Assembly (NCBI RefSeq): GCF_007558815.1
Contig: NZ_VLTJ01000024.1
Coordinates: 48,791-112,790 of the forward strand
From: Verticiella sediminum
GTDB taxonomy: Bacteria; Pseudomonadota; Gammaproteobacteria; Burkholderiales; Burkholderiaceae_B
Direction of reading: 5' to 3'
DNA: 64,000 nt
Part shown: positions 31,379-42,021 of the stretch, piece after piece
Numbering within the stretch: the stretch's first letter is position 1
Layout: each line of letters starts with the position of its first letter
Notes under the pieces: generated by a model
What the model was told of the DNA's origin: nothing
What the model saw: only the letters and a program-made list of their open reading frames with translations
Databases searched by the model: none
Program-made: the position numbers and the translations under genes

Positions 31379-32952
31379 GCCGCCATTCCTTCGCTTTCCT
31401 GCTGGCGCAGGCGAAAGCGCTGGATCTTGCCGGTGGCGGTCTTGGGCAGTTCGTCGACGAAGGCGAAGCTGCGCGGGTAGCAGTGCGGCGCCAGGTGCTG
31501 CTTGACCAGCGCTTTGAGTTCCGCTTCGAGGCCGGCGTCGCCCCGGCGGCCGTCCTTGAGCACGACGAAGGCCTTGGTGCGGATCAGGCCATCGGGGTCG
31601 GGTACGCCGATCACGGCCGCCTCCAGCACGTCGGGATGCAGCACCAGCGTGGCCTCCACGCTGAAGGGCGAGACATACTGCCCGCTCACTTTGAGCATGT
31701 CGTCGCTGCGTCCGGCATAGACGTAATAGCCGTCGGGGTCGCGGCTGTACTTGTCGCCGCTCCTGGTCCACGCGCCGAGGAAGGTGTCGCGGGTCTTTTC
31801 CCGGTTGTGCCAGTACATGATGGCCGAGCTGGGGCCGCGGATGTAGAGGTCGCCGATCTCGCCGTCCGGCACCGGCCGGCCGTCCTCGCCGCGCAGCTCC
31901 AGCTCGTAGCCGTCGACCGGCTTGCCGGTGGTGCCGTAGCGCACGTCGCCGGGCCGGTTGGAGAGGAAGATGTGCAGCATCTCGGTGGAGCCGATGCCGT
32001 CGATGATCTCGCAGCCGAAGTGGGCGGTGAAGCGCTCGCCGATGTCGCGCGGCAGCGCCTCGCCCGCCGACGTGCACAGGCGCAGCGCGACCGCGTCGCG
32101 CGGCGGCAGCCCGGGCGAGGCGAGCAGGCCCGCGTAGCCCGTGGGCGCACCGCAGAAGATGGTGGGCTGCTGCTCCGTCAGCCGGCGAAAGCAGGCCTCG
32201 GGTGTCGGCCGCTCGGCCATCAGCACGACGCTCGCGCCCGCCGCCAGCGGGAACAGCAGGGCATTGCCCATGCCGTAGGCGAAGAAGAGCTTGGCCGCCG
32301 AGAACACCTTGTCGTCCTCGCGCATGCCGAGGACGGGCTCGGCGAACAGCGCCGTGCACCAGTAGGGATTGGCATGGCTGTGCACGGTGCCCTTGGGCCT
32401 GCCGGTCGAGCCCGAGGAATACAGCCAGAACGCCGGCTCGTCGGCCAGGGTGCGCGCCGGTGCTGCCAAGGGCTCGTGCGCGGCGATCGTGGCCTCCAGG
32501 CTGCGCGCGCCATCGGGCAGCGGGCCGGCGGGGCGCGAGACCAGGATGGCCCCCAGCTCGTGGCGGCCCTTGTCCATCGCCGCCTGCAGCGTGGGCAGCA
32601 GCGACTCGGACACCAGCGCGGCCTGCGCGCGGCTGTGCTCCAGCATGTGCGCGTAGTCGTCCGGCGTGAGCAGGGTATTCACGCACACGGGGACGACGCC
32701 GGCATACAGCGCGCCGAGAAAGCTCACCGGCCAGTCCGAACAGTCGTGCATGAGCAGCAGCACGCGTTCCTCGCGGCGCACGCCGAGCGCGCGCAGCGCG
32801 GCGGCCAGACGGCGCGCGCGCTGCTCGAGTTCGCCGTAGCCGAGATCGCCGTGGTCGTCGGTGTAGGCGATCTTGCCGGCGCGGCCGCGGTTGCGCTGGA
32901 ACAGGTGCTCGGCGTAGTTGAATTCGGCGGGGGGCGGCTCGGGCAGCGGCAT
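31375..32952 (-). CDS. bclA: Benzoate-CoA ligase
   Basis: A 525-residue adenylate-forming ligase matching benzoate-CoA ligases in length and motifs: YSSGSTGRPKGTVHSHANPY, FFAYGMGNALLFPL, IGSTEMLHIFLSN, SGDKYSRDPDGYYVYAGRSD and the hinge/catalytic lysine region LPKTATGKIQRFRLR. The stretch FFAYGMGNALLFPL is characteristic of the benzoate group. The ATG at 32952 has GGAG six bases upstream. It catalyses ATP-dependent formation of benzoyl-CoA, the entry step for BoxABC, and is cotranscribed with uptake genes. Confidence 0.92.
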   Translation of the reverse strand: MPLPEPPPAEFNYAEHLFQRNRGRAGKIAYTDDHGDLGYGELEQRARRLAAALRALGVRREERVLLLMHDCSDWPVSFLGALYAGVVPVCVNTLLTPDDYAHMLEHSRAQAALVSESLLPTLQAAMDKGRHELGAILVSRPAGPLPDGARSLEATIAAHEPLAAPARTLADEPAFWLYSSGSTGRPKGTVHSHANPYWCTALFAEPVLGMREDDKVFSAAKLFFAYGMGNALLFPLAAGASVVLMAERPTPEACFRRLTEQQPTIFCGAPTGYAGLLASPGLPPRDAVALRLCTSAGEALPRDIGERFTAHFGCEIIDGIGSTEMLHIFLSNRPGDVRYGTTGKPVDGYELELRGEDGRPVPDGEIGDLYIRGPSSAIMYWHNREKTRDTFLGAWTRSGDKYSRDPDGYYVYAGRSDDMLKVSGQYVSPFSVEATLVLHPDVLEAAVIGVPDPDGLIRTKAFVVLKDGRRGDAGLEAELKALVKQHLAPHCYPRSFAFVDELPKTATGKIQRFRLRQQESEGMAA

Positions 32953-33047
32953 GGCGATCTCCTGCGAGTGCGGGTATGGCGGCGCGCGGCGGGCGAGGGC
33001 GGCTGCCTCGCGCACGGGCCGGCGCGCCGGTCGATGACAGCGGGGTG

Positions 33048-33515
33048 TCAGCCCCGGGTGAATTCGATGCGGCCTTCGGGCAGCAGGTACAGCACCAGCG
33101 CGCGGCCATGGCGCACTGTGGGCGAATGCGCGCTGCCCGGCCCATACACCTTCCAGCCGGCGGCCGTGCCGTCGAAGGTAGCGTCGGGGGTAAGGGGCAG
33201 GACGAGGTCGATCTCGCCCGTGGGATGGACGTGGTGCGGGCCGGCACAGTCGTGCATGTCGACCACGTCCACCGAGAACGCCTGGGATTCGGGCGAGGGT
33301 TTGATGACGCGGCCGTAGCGGATGCCGTCGGCTTCGCGGTTGCACAGCCAGCCTTCGGCCACGCCGGTGGTACAGGACTCGCGCATGGCCCGGTACCACG
33401 GCGTATCGCTGCCGTGCGTCTGGTTCAGCCAGTCCTGCAGCGCGCCGTCGAGCGGGCGCCCGGCGATCTGCCCGGTCAGGTCGGTGATGAGTGAATTAAA
33501 CTGCGTGCTTGCCAT
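33048..33515 (-). CDS. DUF4863 family protein (4-hydroxylaminobenzoate lyase-like)
   Basis: A 155-residue protein starting MASTQFNSLITDLTGQIAGR, with GWLCNREADGIRYGRVIKP and a cupin-like HHVHPTGEIDLVLPL that could bind metal. Relatives include the 4-hydroxylaminobenzoate lyase family, and similar genes often accompany box clusters. It is the first gene of the minus-strand benzoate operon, facing boxR. Whether it acts on a CoA ester or a free acid is unknown. Confidence 0.78.
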   Translation of the reverse strand: MASTQFNSLITDLTGQIAGRPLDGALQDWLNQTHGSDTPWYRAMRESCTTGVAEGWLCNREADGIRYGRVIKPSPESQAFSVDVVDMHDCAGPHHVHPTGEIDLVLPLTPDATFDGTAAGWKVYGPGSAHSPTVRHGRALVLYLLPEGRIEFTRG

Positions 33516-33552
33516 GGCGTCTCCTCCGTGGCCTTCGGTACGTTCCCGGTAG

Positions 33553-33644
33553 TGCATGCGGCGAGAGGCTTTATGCACTATCGTTCATGCTTGCGCAAAA
33601 GATACGGTGCATGCTTGAATGGTGTCAAGAAAAATACTGCATGC
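33553..33644. promoter_or_regulatory. Divergent boxR/benzoate operon control region with TGCATGC repeats
   Basis: Three copies of TGCATGC occur at 33553, 33608 and 33638, with TGCAC at 33574 followed by TATCGTTCA. The last two TGCATGC copies are 30 bp apart, about three helical turns. BoxR of other bacteria is reported to recognise paired TGCA half sites (recalled, not checked). The 9-mer TATCGTTCA recurs upstream of boxC at 35610-35618. This is a likely BoxR operator region for the transport/ligase operon and boxR itself. Confidence 0.5.
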
Positions 33645-33701
33645 TAGGGTAAATACCGAGCGCTTGCGCGCCGGCTCCGATCCGCTTACCACGCCTGTCC
33701 C

Positions 33702-34604
33702 ATGACCGCCCCAGCCACCGCGCTTCCCGAAAAGTCGCCCTTCCTCGTCGCATTGGGCGAGCGCATCCGCAACCTGCGCGCGCGGCGCGGGCTCACCCGC
33801 AAGGCCACGGCGCTGGCGGCCGAGATCTCCGAACGCCATCTGGCCAACCTGGAGCTGGGCACCGGCAATGCCTCCATCCTGGTGTTGGTGCAGGTGGCGC
33901 AGGCGCTGCAGTGCTCGCTCGCCGAGATCGTCGGCGACGTGACGACCTCGTCGCCCGAGTGGCTGCTGATCCGGGAAATGCTCGAGCATCGCTCCGAGAG
34001 CGAGCTGCACCGCGCCCGCGTGCAGCTCGCCGAGATGTTCGGCGGCAGCGGCGATCGCCAGGCGCGCCTGGCGCGCATCGCCCTGGTGGGCCTGCGCGGC
34101 GCCGGCAAGTCCACGCTGGGCCGCATGCTGGCCGAGGACCTCGGTTATCCGTTCGTCGAGCTGAGCCGCGAGATCGAGAAGGTGGCCGGCTGCAGCATCG
34201 TCGAGATCCATTCGCTTTACGGCAGCGGGGCCTATCGTCGCTACGAGCGGCGCGCGCTCGAGGAAACCGTGCAGATCTATCCCGAGGTGGTGATCGCCAC
34301 GCCGGGAGGGCTGGTGTCCGATCCGGCCACCTTCAACCTGCTGCTCGGGCACTGCTACACCATCTGGCTGCAGGCCGACCCCGAGGACCACATGCGGCGC
34401 GTGGTGGCGCAGGGCGATTTCCGGCCGATGTCCGGCAGCAAGGAGGCGATGGAGGACCTGCGGCGCATTCTGGCCGGGCGTACCGCCTTCTATGCCAAGG
34501 CCGACATGACCTACGACACCAGCGGCCATTCGCTGCAGGAGACCTTCGCCGGTCTGCGCACGGCCGTGCGCAGCGCCGCCGGGCTGATGGACTGGGCGGC
34601 CTGA
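33702..34604 (+). CDS. boxR: BoxR-type regulator: XRE helix-turn-helix fused to shikimate-kinase-like domain
   Basis: A 300-residue protein with an N-terminal XRE helix-turn-helix (about residues 12-75, LGERIRNLRARRGLTRKATA and ERHLANLELGTGNASI) and a C-terminal shikimate-kinase-like domain with the P-loop VGLRGAGKSTLGRML near residue 130. This exact fusion is the hallmark of BoxR, a repressor released by benzoyl-CoA bound to the kinase-like domain. It is divergent from the uptake/ligase operon and upstream of boxCBA, so it can control both halves of the locus. Confidence 0.93.
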   Translation: MTAPATALPEKSPFLVALGERIRNLRARRGLTRKATALAAEISERHLANLELGTGNASILVLVQVAQALQCSLAEIVGDVTTSSPEWLLIREMLEHRSESELHRARVQLAEMFGGSGDRQARLARIALVGLRGAGKSTLGRMLAEDLGYPFVELSREIEKVAGCSIVEIHSLYGSGAYRRYERRALEETVQIYPEVVIATPGGLVSDPATFNLLLGHCYTIWLQADPEDHMRRVVAQGDFRPMSGSKEAMEDLRRILAGRTAFYAKADMTYDTSGHSLQETFAGLRTAVRSAAGLMDWAA

Positions 34605-34692
34605 GGGCCCTCGCGCGCTGGCGCCGCGAAAGGCGTCGCGCCATCTGCTTCGTTCTCTTCACGCCGCCTGCCCACTCCAAGCTGGAATCCTC

Positions 34693-35472
34693 ATGCAGTC
34701 CCTGTATCCCTTGATCGACGCCGCCGCAGGCTGGGGCCTGGTGCTGGTCTGCGTCGCCCTGCTGGCGTTGCGGTACCTGCAGGTGCGGTATTGGCGCACG
34801 GCGCTGGTCATGCGGGCCGCGCCCGGGCCGTTGACCTGTTTGACGGTCGGTGGCGCGGCCCTGGCGGCATTCGCCGTGCTCGCCCGCGCGGTCGCGAGCG
34901 AGCCGGTGCCGGCCTGGCTGAGCGCGCTGGACGCCTGGGGGCTCACGCGCAACCCGGGCGGGCCGGACGCCGCCCTGGCCGCGGTGGCGGCCTTCACGCA
35001 CCTGGGCGACAGCCTTACCGTGACGGGCGTGGCCGGCATCGTCGGCGCGGTGCTGCTGTGGCGGCGGCAGTGGGCCGGATTGTGCTGGTGGGCGCTGGCC
35101 TCGCTCGGCAATGGCCTGCTGGTGCGCTGGTGCAAGCAGGTATTCGGACGCTACCGCCCCGACGCGCCCTATCTGGAAGTGCACGGGTTCAGCTTTCCGA
35201 GCGGCCATGCCATGTCGAGCATGGTGGTGTATGGGCTGCTCGTCATCGTGCTGTGGGGCTGGGCGCGCGACCCCGCCCTGCCGGCGCACAGCCGCGCGGG
35301 CAGGGCCCTGCGCGCCGCGGCGTTCGGCGTGGCGGGCCTGACGCTGGCCATCGGCCTGTCCCGCGTCTGGCTGCAGGTGCACTACGCGAGCGACGTGCTG
35401 GCCGGCTGGATGCTCGGCATCGCCTGGCTCGCCGTGCTTTGCCTGCTCGCACGGCCCGCCCGGGGTGGCTGA
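34693..35472 (+). CDS. PAP2-family membrane phosphatase
   Basis: A 259-residue protein with about six membrane segments and the three PAP2 phosphatase signatures: KQVFGRYRP, FSFPSGHAMS and SRVWLQVHYASDVLAGW. The family dephosphorylates lipid phosphates such as phosphatidate or undecaprenyl pyrophosphate at the membrane. It sits between boxR and boxC, on the same strand, 88 nt after boxR. No link to benzoate use is evident, so it may be a bystander that splits the regulator from its operon. Confidence 0.88.
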   Translation: MQSLYPLIDAAAGWGLVLVCVALLALRYLQVRYWRTALVMRAAPGPLTCLTVGGAALAAFAVLARAVASEPVPAWLSALDAWGLTRNPGGPDAALAAVAAFTHLGDSLTVTGVAGIVGAVLLWRRQWAGLCWWALASLGNGLLVRWCKQVFGRYRPDAPYLEVHGFSFPSGHAMSSMVVYGLLVIVLWGWARDPALPAHSRAGRALRAAAFGVAGLTLAIGLSRVWLQVHYASDVLAGWMLGIAWLAVLCLLARPARGG

Positions 35473-35560
35473 GCGCCGGGGCCGAGAGCCCCGCTGTGCC
35501 CGCGTCTTGTCCGACGCAGATGTAGCAAAGTGCACGGCATGCGCCCTGATACCAGGCGAT

Positions 35561-35618
35561 TCAGGGTAAACCCTGATGGCATTGCCTTGACGCACTGAAT
35601 TGCATGAAATATCGTTCA
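35561..35618. promoter_or_regulatory. boxC upstream region: palindrome and shared BoxR-like motif
   Basis: A perfect palindrome, TCAGGGT-AA-ACCCTGA, lies at 35561-35576. TGCATG follows at 35601 and TATCGTTCA at 35610-35618, the same 9-mer as in the boxR divergent region; another TGCATG is at 35645. The arrangement suggests a separate BoxR-controlled promoter for boxCBA after the PAP2 gene. The palindrome could instead be a weak terminator for that gene. Confidence 0.4.
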
Positions 35619-35674
35619 CGACATGGAGTTTGAATGAATTAAGATGCATGTTCGGCCTACAGGAGATCGCCGCC

Positions 35675-37351
<1,677 letters not shown>

Positions 37352-37469
37352 CAGAGACGACCTGGCCGCGAGGCAGGCCCGCCTGCGCCGGCCCGGCATG
37401 AGCAGACAACCCGCGGCACCCGCGCGATCCGCGCGCCACCGACGACGAACCAGACTTTCGGAGGACGCC

Positions 37470-38897
37470 ATGTCCGGCATCAACTACAGCGAGAAGATCC
37501 CCAACAACGTCAACCTCGCCGAGGACCGCACCCTGCAGCGCGCCCTCGAGCAGTGGCAGCCCAACTTCCTGAGCTGGTGGGGCGACGTCGGCCCCGAGGG
37601 CTCGAACGACTACGACGTCTACCTGCGCACCGCGATCAGCGTGGACCCCCAGGGCTGGGCGCAGTTCGGCTACGTGAAGATGCCGGACTATCGCTGGGGC
37701 ATCTTCCTCAACCCCAAGGAGGAAGGCCGCAGGATCCACTTCGGCGACCATCAGGGCGAAGGCGCCTGGCAGGATGTGCCGGGCGAGCACCGCGCCAACC
37801 TGCGCCGCATCATCGTCACCCAGGGCGACACCGAGCCCGCCTCGGTGGAGCAGCAGCGCCACCTGGGCCTGACCGCGCCCTCGCTGTACGACCTGCGCAA
37901 CCTGTTCCAGGTCAATGTGGAAGAGGGCCGCCACCTGTGGGCCATGGTCTACCTGCTGCACCGCTACTTCGGCCGCGATGGCCGCGAGGAGGCCGAGGGC
38001 CTGCTCGAGCGCCGTTCCGGCGACGAGGACAACCCGCGCATCCTGGGCGCCTTCAACGAACGCACGCCGGACTGGCTGTCGTTCTTCATGTTCACCTACT
38101 TCACCGACCGCGACGGCAAGTTCCAGTTGAGCGCGCTCGCCGAATCGGGTTTCGATCCGCTCGCACGCACCACGCGCTTCATGCTGACCGAGGAAGCGCA
38201 CCACATGTTCGTGGGCGAATCGGGCGTCTCGCGCATCGTGCAGCGCACCTGCGACGTGATGAACCAGTTGAAGACCGACAACCCCGAGACCCTGCGCGCC
38301 GCGGGCGTGATCGATCTGCCCACCATCCAGCGCTATCTGAACTTTCACTACAGCGTGACGATCGATCTCTTCGGCGCCGACGAGTCGTCCAACGCCGCCA
38401 TCTTCTACAGCTCTGGCCTGAAGGGCCGCTACGAGGAAGGCAAGCGCGGCGACGACCACCGCTTGAAGAGCGATGCCTACAGAGTGCTCGAAGTGCGCGA
38501 CGGCAAGCTGGTGGAGAAGGAAGTGCCGATGCTCAACGCGCTCAACGAAGTCCTGCGCGACGACTACATCAAGGATTCCGTGTCCGGCGTCGGGCGCTGG
38601 AACCGCGTGATCGAGAAGGCCGGCATCTCCTTCAAGCTCACCGTGCCGCACAAGGCCTTCAACCGCCAGATCGGCACGCTCTCGGGCGTGCGCGTCGCGC
38701 CGGACGGCACCGTGGTGTCGCAGGCGCAGTGGGACGCGCACAAGGACCAGTGGCTGGCCACCGACGAGGACCGCGCCTTCGTCGCCTCGCTGATGGGCCG
38801 CGTGGTCGAACCCGGCCGGTTCGCCAACTGGATCGCGCCGCCCGTCATGGGCATCAACCGCCAGCCGATGGACTTCGAGTACGTCCGCTTCAATTGA
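37470..38897 (+). CDS. boxB: Benzoyl-CoA 2,3-epoxidase subunit BoxB
   Basis: The oxygenase component of the epoxidase, 475 residues, as in other BoxB proteins. It belongs to the class I di-iron group. Candidate iron-ligand stretches are LFQVNVEEGRHLWAMVYLL and RFMLTEEAHHMFVGESGV (glutamates and histidines in ExxH form). The ATG at 37470 follows GGAGG. It works with BoxA, which delivers electrons, to form 2,3-epoxybenzoyl-CoA in the cytoplasm. Of all genes here it is among the most conserved in form. Confidence 0.95.
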   Translation: MSGINYSEKIPNNVNLAEDRTLQRALEQWQPNFLSWWGDVGPEGSNDYDVYLRTAISVDPQGWAQFGYVKMPDYRWGIFLNPKEEGRRIHFGDHQGEGAWQDVPGEHRANLRRIIVTQGDTEPASVEQQRHLGLTAPSLYDLRNLFQVNVEEGRHLWAMVYLLHRYFGRDGREEAEGLLERRSGDEDNPRILGAFNERTPDWLSFFMFTYFTDRDGKFQLSALAESGFDPLARTTRFMLTEEAHHMFVGESGVSRIVQRTCDVMNQLKTDNPETLRAAGVIDLPTIQRYLNFHYSVTIDLFGADESSNAAIFYSSGLKGRYEEGKRGDDHRLKSDAYRVLEVRDGKLVEKEVPMLNALNEVLRDDYIKDSVSGVGRWNRVIEKAGISFKLTVPHKAFNRQIGTLSGVRVAPDGTVVSQAQWDAHKDQWLATDEDRAFVASLMGRVVEPGRFANWIAPPVMGINRQPMDFEYVRFN

Positions 38898-38967
38898 GTA
38901 AAGGGGCGGGCCGCCCGCCCTGCGCCCGCACGTGCGGGCGGCCAGGGCGGCCGCCCGGGAGAACGCC

Positions 38968-40251
38968 ATGGATATGCCGACCCAGATGGGCACCATCAAG
39001 CAGCACGTCATCGATCCGGAAATCTGCATCCGCTGCAACACCTGCGAGGCCACCTGCCCGATCGACGCCGTCACCCACGACGATCGCAACTACGTGGTCA
39101 AGCCCGACGTGTGCAACGGCTGCATGGCCTGTGTGCCGCCGTGTCCGACCGGCGCCATCGACAACTGGCGCATCGTGCCCAAGGCGCTGGCCTATCCGGT
39201 CGACGCGCAGCTCACGTGGGACGAACTGCCTCCGGAGCTGACGCCCGAGCAACTGGCCGCCGAGGGCGTGGCCGACGCCGAGCTGCAGGAGGTGCAGGCC
39301 GAGGCCGGCCAGGCGCAGGAAGCCGCCACGCTGCAGGCGGACGAGCCGCGCCTGGATGCGGCGACCTACGGCGCCGTCCTGCCGCCGTGGTCGGCGGCGC
39401 ACGCCTACACCAACCTGTACGGGCCCAAGGCGCCCACCAGCGCCACCGTGGTCGGCAACTACCAGGTCAACGAGCCCGGCACCGAGAACGTCACCCATCA
39501 CATCGTGCTCGACTTCGGCCCGGTGCCCTTCCCCGTGCTGGAGGGGCAGTCCATCGCCATCGTGCCGCCGGGCGTGGACGCCAACGGCAAGGCGCACCAC
39601 GCGAGGCAGTATTCGGTCGCCAGCCCGCGCAACGGCGAGCGGCCGGGCTACAACAACCTGTCGCTGACCGTGAAGCGGGTCACCCAGGACCACCAGGGCA
39701 AGCCGGTGCAGGGCGTGTGCTCGAACTATCTGTGCGATGCGAAAGTGGGCGACAAGGTCCAGGTGATCGGGCCCTTCGGCCAGTCCTTCCTAATGCCCAA
39801 CCATCCCAGGTCGCACATCGTGATGATCTGCACCGGCACGGGCAGCGCGCCGATGCGCGCCATGACCGAGTGGCGCCGGCGGCTGCGCGCGAGCGGCAAG
39901 TTCGAGGGAGGCAAGCTGATGCTGTTCTTCGGCGCGCGCACGCAGCAGGAGCTGCCGTACTTCGGCCCGCTCATGAAGCTGCCCAAGGATTTCATCGACA
40001 TCAACCTGGCCTTCTCGCGCACGGCCGGCCAGCCCAAACGCTACGTGCAGGACCTCCTGCGCGAGCGCGCCGTGGACCTGCTCGAACTGCTCAGGGACGA
40101 GCAGTCCCACATCTACGTGTGCGGCTTGAAGAGCATGGAGCAGGGCGTGCTGCTGGCGCTGCGCGACGTGGCCCGCGAAGGCGGCCTGGACTGGCATGCG
40201 CTGGGCGACTCGCTCAGGCGGCACGGCCGGCTGCACCTGGAGACCTATTGA
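38968..40251 (+). CDS. boxA: Benzoyl-CoA 2,3-epoxidase reductase subunit BoxA
   Basis: A 427-residue NADPH-dependent reductase. Its N-terminal part carries two 4Fe-4S motifs, [14 protein letters not shown] and [14 protein letters not shown]. An acidic alanine/glutamate-rich linker (about 90-135) follows. The C-terminal ferredoxin-NADP reductase module has [11 protein letters not shown] for flavin, [12 protein letters not shown] for nucleotide and [11 protein letters not shown] near the end. It passes electrons to BoxB. It ends 31 nt before a strong hairpin terminator, closing the box operon. Confidence 0.94.
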   Translation: MDMPTQMGTIKQHVIDPEICIRCNTCEATCPIDAVTHDDRNYVVKPDVCNGCMACVPPCPTGAIDNWRIVPKALAYPVDAQLTWDELPPELTPEQLAAEGVADAELQEVQAEAGQAQEAATLQADEPRLDAATYGAVLPPWSAAHAYTNLYGPKAPTSATVVGNYQVNEPGTENVTHHIVLDFGPVPFPVLEGQSIAIVPPGVDANGKAHHARQYSVASPRNGERPGYNNLSLTVKRVTQDHQGKPVQGVCSNYLCDAKVGDKVQVIGPFGQSFLMPNHPRSHIVMICTGTGSAPMRAMTEWRRRLRASGKFEGGKLMLFFGARTQQELPYFGPLMKLPKDFIDINLAFSRTAGQPKRYVQDLLRERAVDLLELLRDEQSHIYVCGLKSMEQGVLLALRDVAREGGLDWHALGDSLRRHGRLHLETY

Positions 40252-40282
40252 GCACGGTACGCCGGAGCGCGTCGTCCGCATG

Positions 40283-40316
40283 CAAGGGCCCGCGGCAGAG
40301 ATGCCGCGGGCCCTTG
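40283..40316 (+). terminator. Hairpin terminator after boxA
   Basis: Arms of 15 bases, CAAGGGCCCGCGGCA and its exact complement, flank a GAGA loop; GCGGTTTCGG follows. The stem is long and GC-rich, though the T-run is short. It starts about 31 nt after the boxA stop and is the best-formed terminator in the window. Confidence 0.8.
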
Positions 40317-40491
40317 CGGTTTCGGTGCCGCCTTCCGGGCGCCGGCCCGACAGGGGGCGCAGGCGGCGCCCGGTGGTTGCCGGCTGGATGCTGCAGTGCA
40401 GCGATCCGCACTCGACCATTGCTATCATCGCGGCTCGTCCATAACCGGGCGCCGCCGGACCGGCCGCGCCGCCTACAAAGGAACGCGTGCG

Positions 40492-41889
40492 ATGAGCATC
40501 CTGGCCATCCTGGTGTCGTTGTTGCTGCTGATGTACTTGGCCTACCGGGGCATCACCGTGCTGATCCTGGCGCCCCTGATGGCGGCGCTGGCTGTGTTGC
40601 TGTCGGGCGACGGCGGCCTGCTGCTGCCGATCTACACCGAGACCTTCCTGACGGCGCTCTCGGGCTACGTCATGCAGTTCCTGCCGATCTTTCTGCTCGG
40701 TGCGCTGTTCGGCCAGTTGATGGCCGATTCGGGGGCGGCCAGCACGATCGCGCGCTGGATCACCGAGAAGCTGGGCGCGCGCCACGCGGTGCTGACGGTG
40801 GTGCTGGCCTGCGCGCTGCTCACCTATGGCGGCGTGTCGTTGTTCGTGGTGGCCTTCGCCATCTATCCGATCGCCCAGGCCCTGTTCCGTACGGCGGACA
40901 TTCCCAAGCGCTTCATCCCGGCGTCCATCGCCCTCGGTTCGTTCACCTTCACGATGACGGCGCTGCCCGGCACCCCGGCGATCCAGAACGCCATTCCCAT
41001 CCCGTATTTCGGCACCAACGTCTTCGCCGCGCCGGGCTTGGGGATCATCGCCGCCGTCATCATGCTGGGCGGCGGCATGGCCTGGCTGCGCATGCGCACG
41101 GCGCGCGCGATGGCGCAGGGCGAAGGCTACGGCAAGCACATGGAGGACGACGATCCGACGGGCGCGGCGCAGGCCCCGGACGGCGGGGCGCCCATGCCCC
41201 TGGCGCTTGCCCTGCTGCCCCTCGTGCTGGTGATCGGGGTGAACGCGCTGTTCACCTACGGGGTGTTCCCCGGCATGGACTTCACGAACGTCCAGGCGCG
41301 TTTCCCGGGCCTGGACCCGTCCCGCGTCACCGGGCTGTGGGCGCTCATCATCGCGCTCTCGGTGGCCTGCGCCACCCTGGTCCTGCTGCGCGTGAAGCAC
41401 TGGCTGGACCTGCGCGGCACGGTCAACAAGGGCGTGTTCGGCTTCATGCTGCCGCTCTTCAACACGGCCTCCGAGGTGGGCTACGGCGCGGTCATCGCCA
41501 GCCTCGCGGGCTTTGTCATCATTCGCGACGCGGTCCTCAACGTGTCCGACAATCCGCTCATCTCCGAGGCCGTGGCCATGGGCACGCTGGCGGGGATCAC
41601 CGGGTCGTCCTCGGGTGGGCTGAGCATCGCCCTGCAGACGCTGGGCGCCGACTATCTCGCGATGGCCGATCAGATCGGCATCAGCCCCGAACTGCTGCAC
41701 CGGGTGGCCGTGCTCGCGGCAGGCAGCATGGACACGCTGCCGCATTGCGGCGCGATCATCACCCTGTTGTCGATCTGCAAGCTCAACCACCGGCAATCGT
41801 ATGGCGACATCGCGGCGGTGACGATCGTGGCGCCGGTGGCCGCGCTGGTCGTCGTCATCACGCTGGGCACGATGTTCGGCTCGTTCTGA
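40492..41889 (+). CDS. GntP-family permease
   Basis: A 465-residue inner-membrane carrier with about twelve to thirteen hydrophobic segments, of the gluconate/D-3-hydroxybutyrate:proton symporter family. Family landmarks include LTYGGVSLFVVAFAIYPIA, TFTMTALPGTPAIQNAIPIP and LPHCGAIITLLSICKL. The hydrophilic loop near residues 200-240 is longer than the rest. The ATG at 40492 is chosen because the predicted membrane helix starts immediately after it. It stands alone after the box terminator; the substrate is probably a small hydroxy acid. Confidence 0.85.
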   Translation: MSILAILVSLLLLMYLAYRGITVLILAPLMAALAVLLSGDGGLLLPIYTETFLTALSGYVMQFLPIFLLGALFGQLMADSGAASTIARWITEKLGARHAVLTVVLACALLTYGGVSLFVVAFAIYPIAQALFRTADIPKRFIPASIALGSFTFTMTALPGTPAIQNAIPIPYFGTNVFAAPGLGIIAAVIMLGGGMAWLRMRTARAMAQGEGYGKHMEDDDPTGAAQAPDGGAPMPLALALLPLVLVIGVNALFTYGVFPGMDFTNVQARFPGLDPSRVTGLWALIIALSVACATLVLLRVKHWLDLRGTVNKGVFGFMLPLFNTASEVGYGAVIASLAGFVIIRDAVLNVSDNPLISEAVAMGTLAGITGSSSGGLSIALQTLGADYLAMADQIGISPELLHRVAVLAAGSMDTLPHCGAIITLLSICKLNHRQSYGDIAAVTIVAPVAALVVVITLGTMFGSF

Positions 41890-42021
41890 GCCGCGAATGC
41901 ACCGGCGCAGCATGCTGATACCTGCCGTCTCCCGTGCATCGGCGATACTACGAATTATTGAACCCGGCGCCGGAGCGCGCGGCAGCACGCCGGCGGCGCG
42001 CGCCGGGTACGGAGATTTGCC

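Noticed and set aside
35600..35674. Upstream TTG start for boxC
   Set aside because: The ATG at 35675 has AGGAG and gives the usual BoxC N-terminus; the extension overlaps the regulatory motif.
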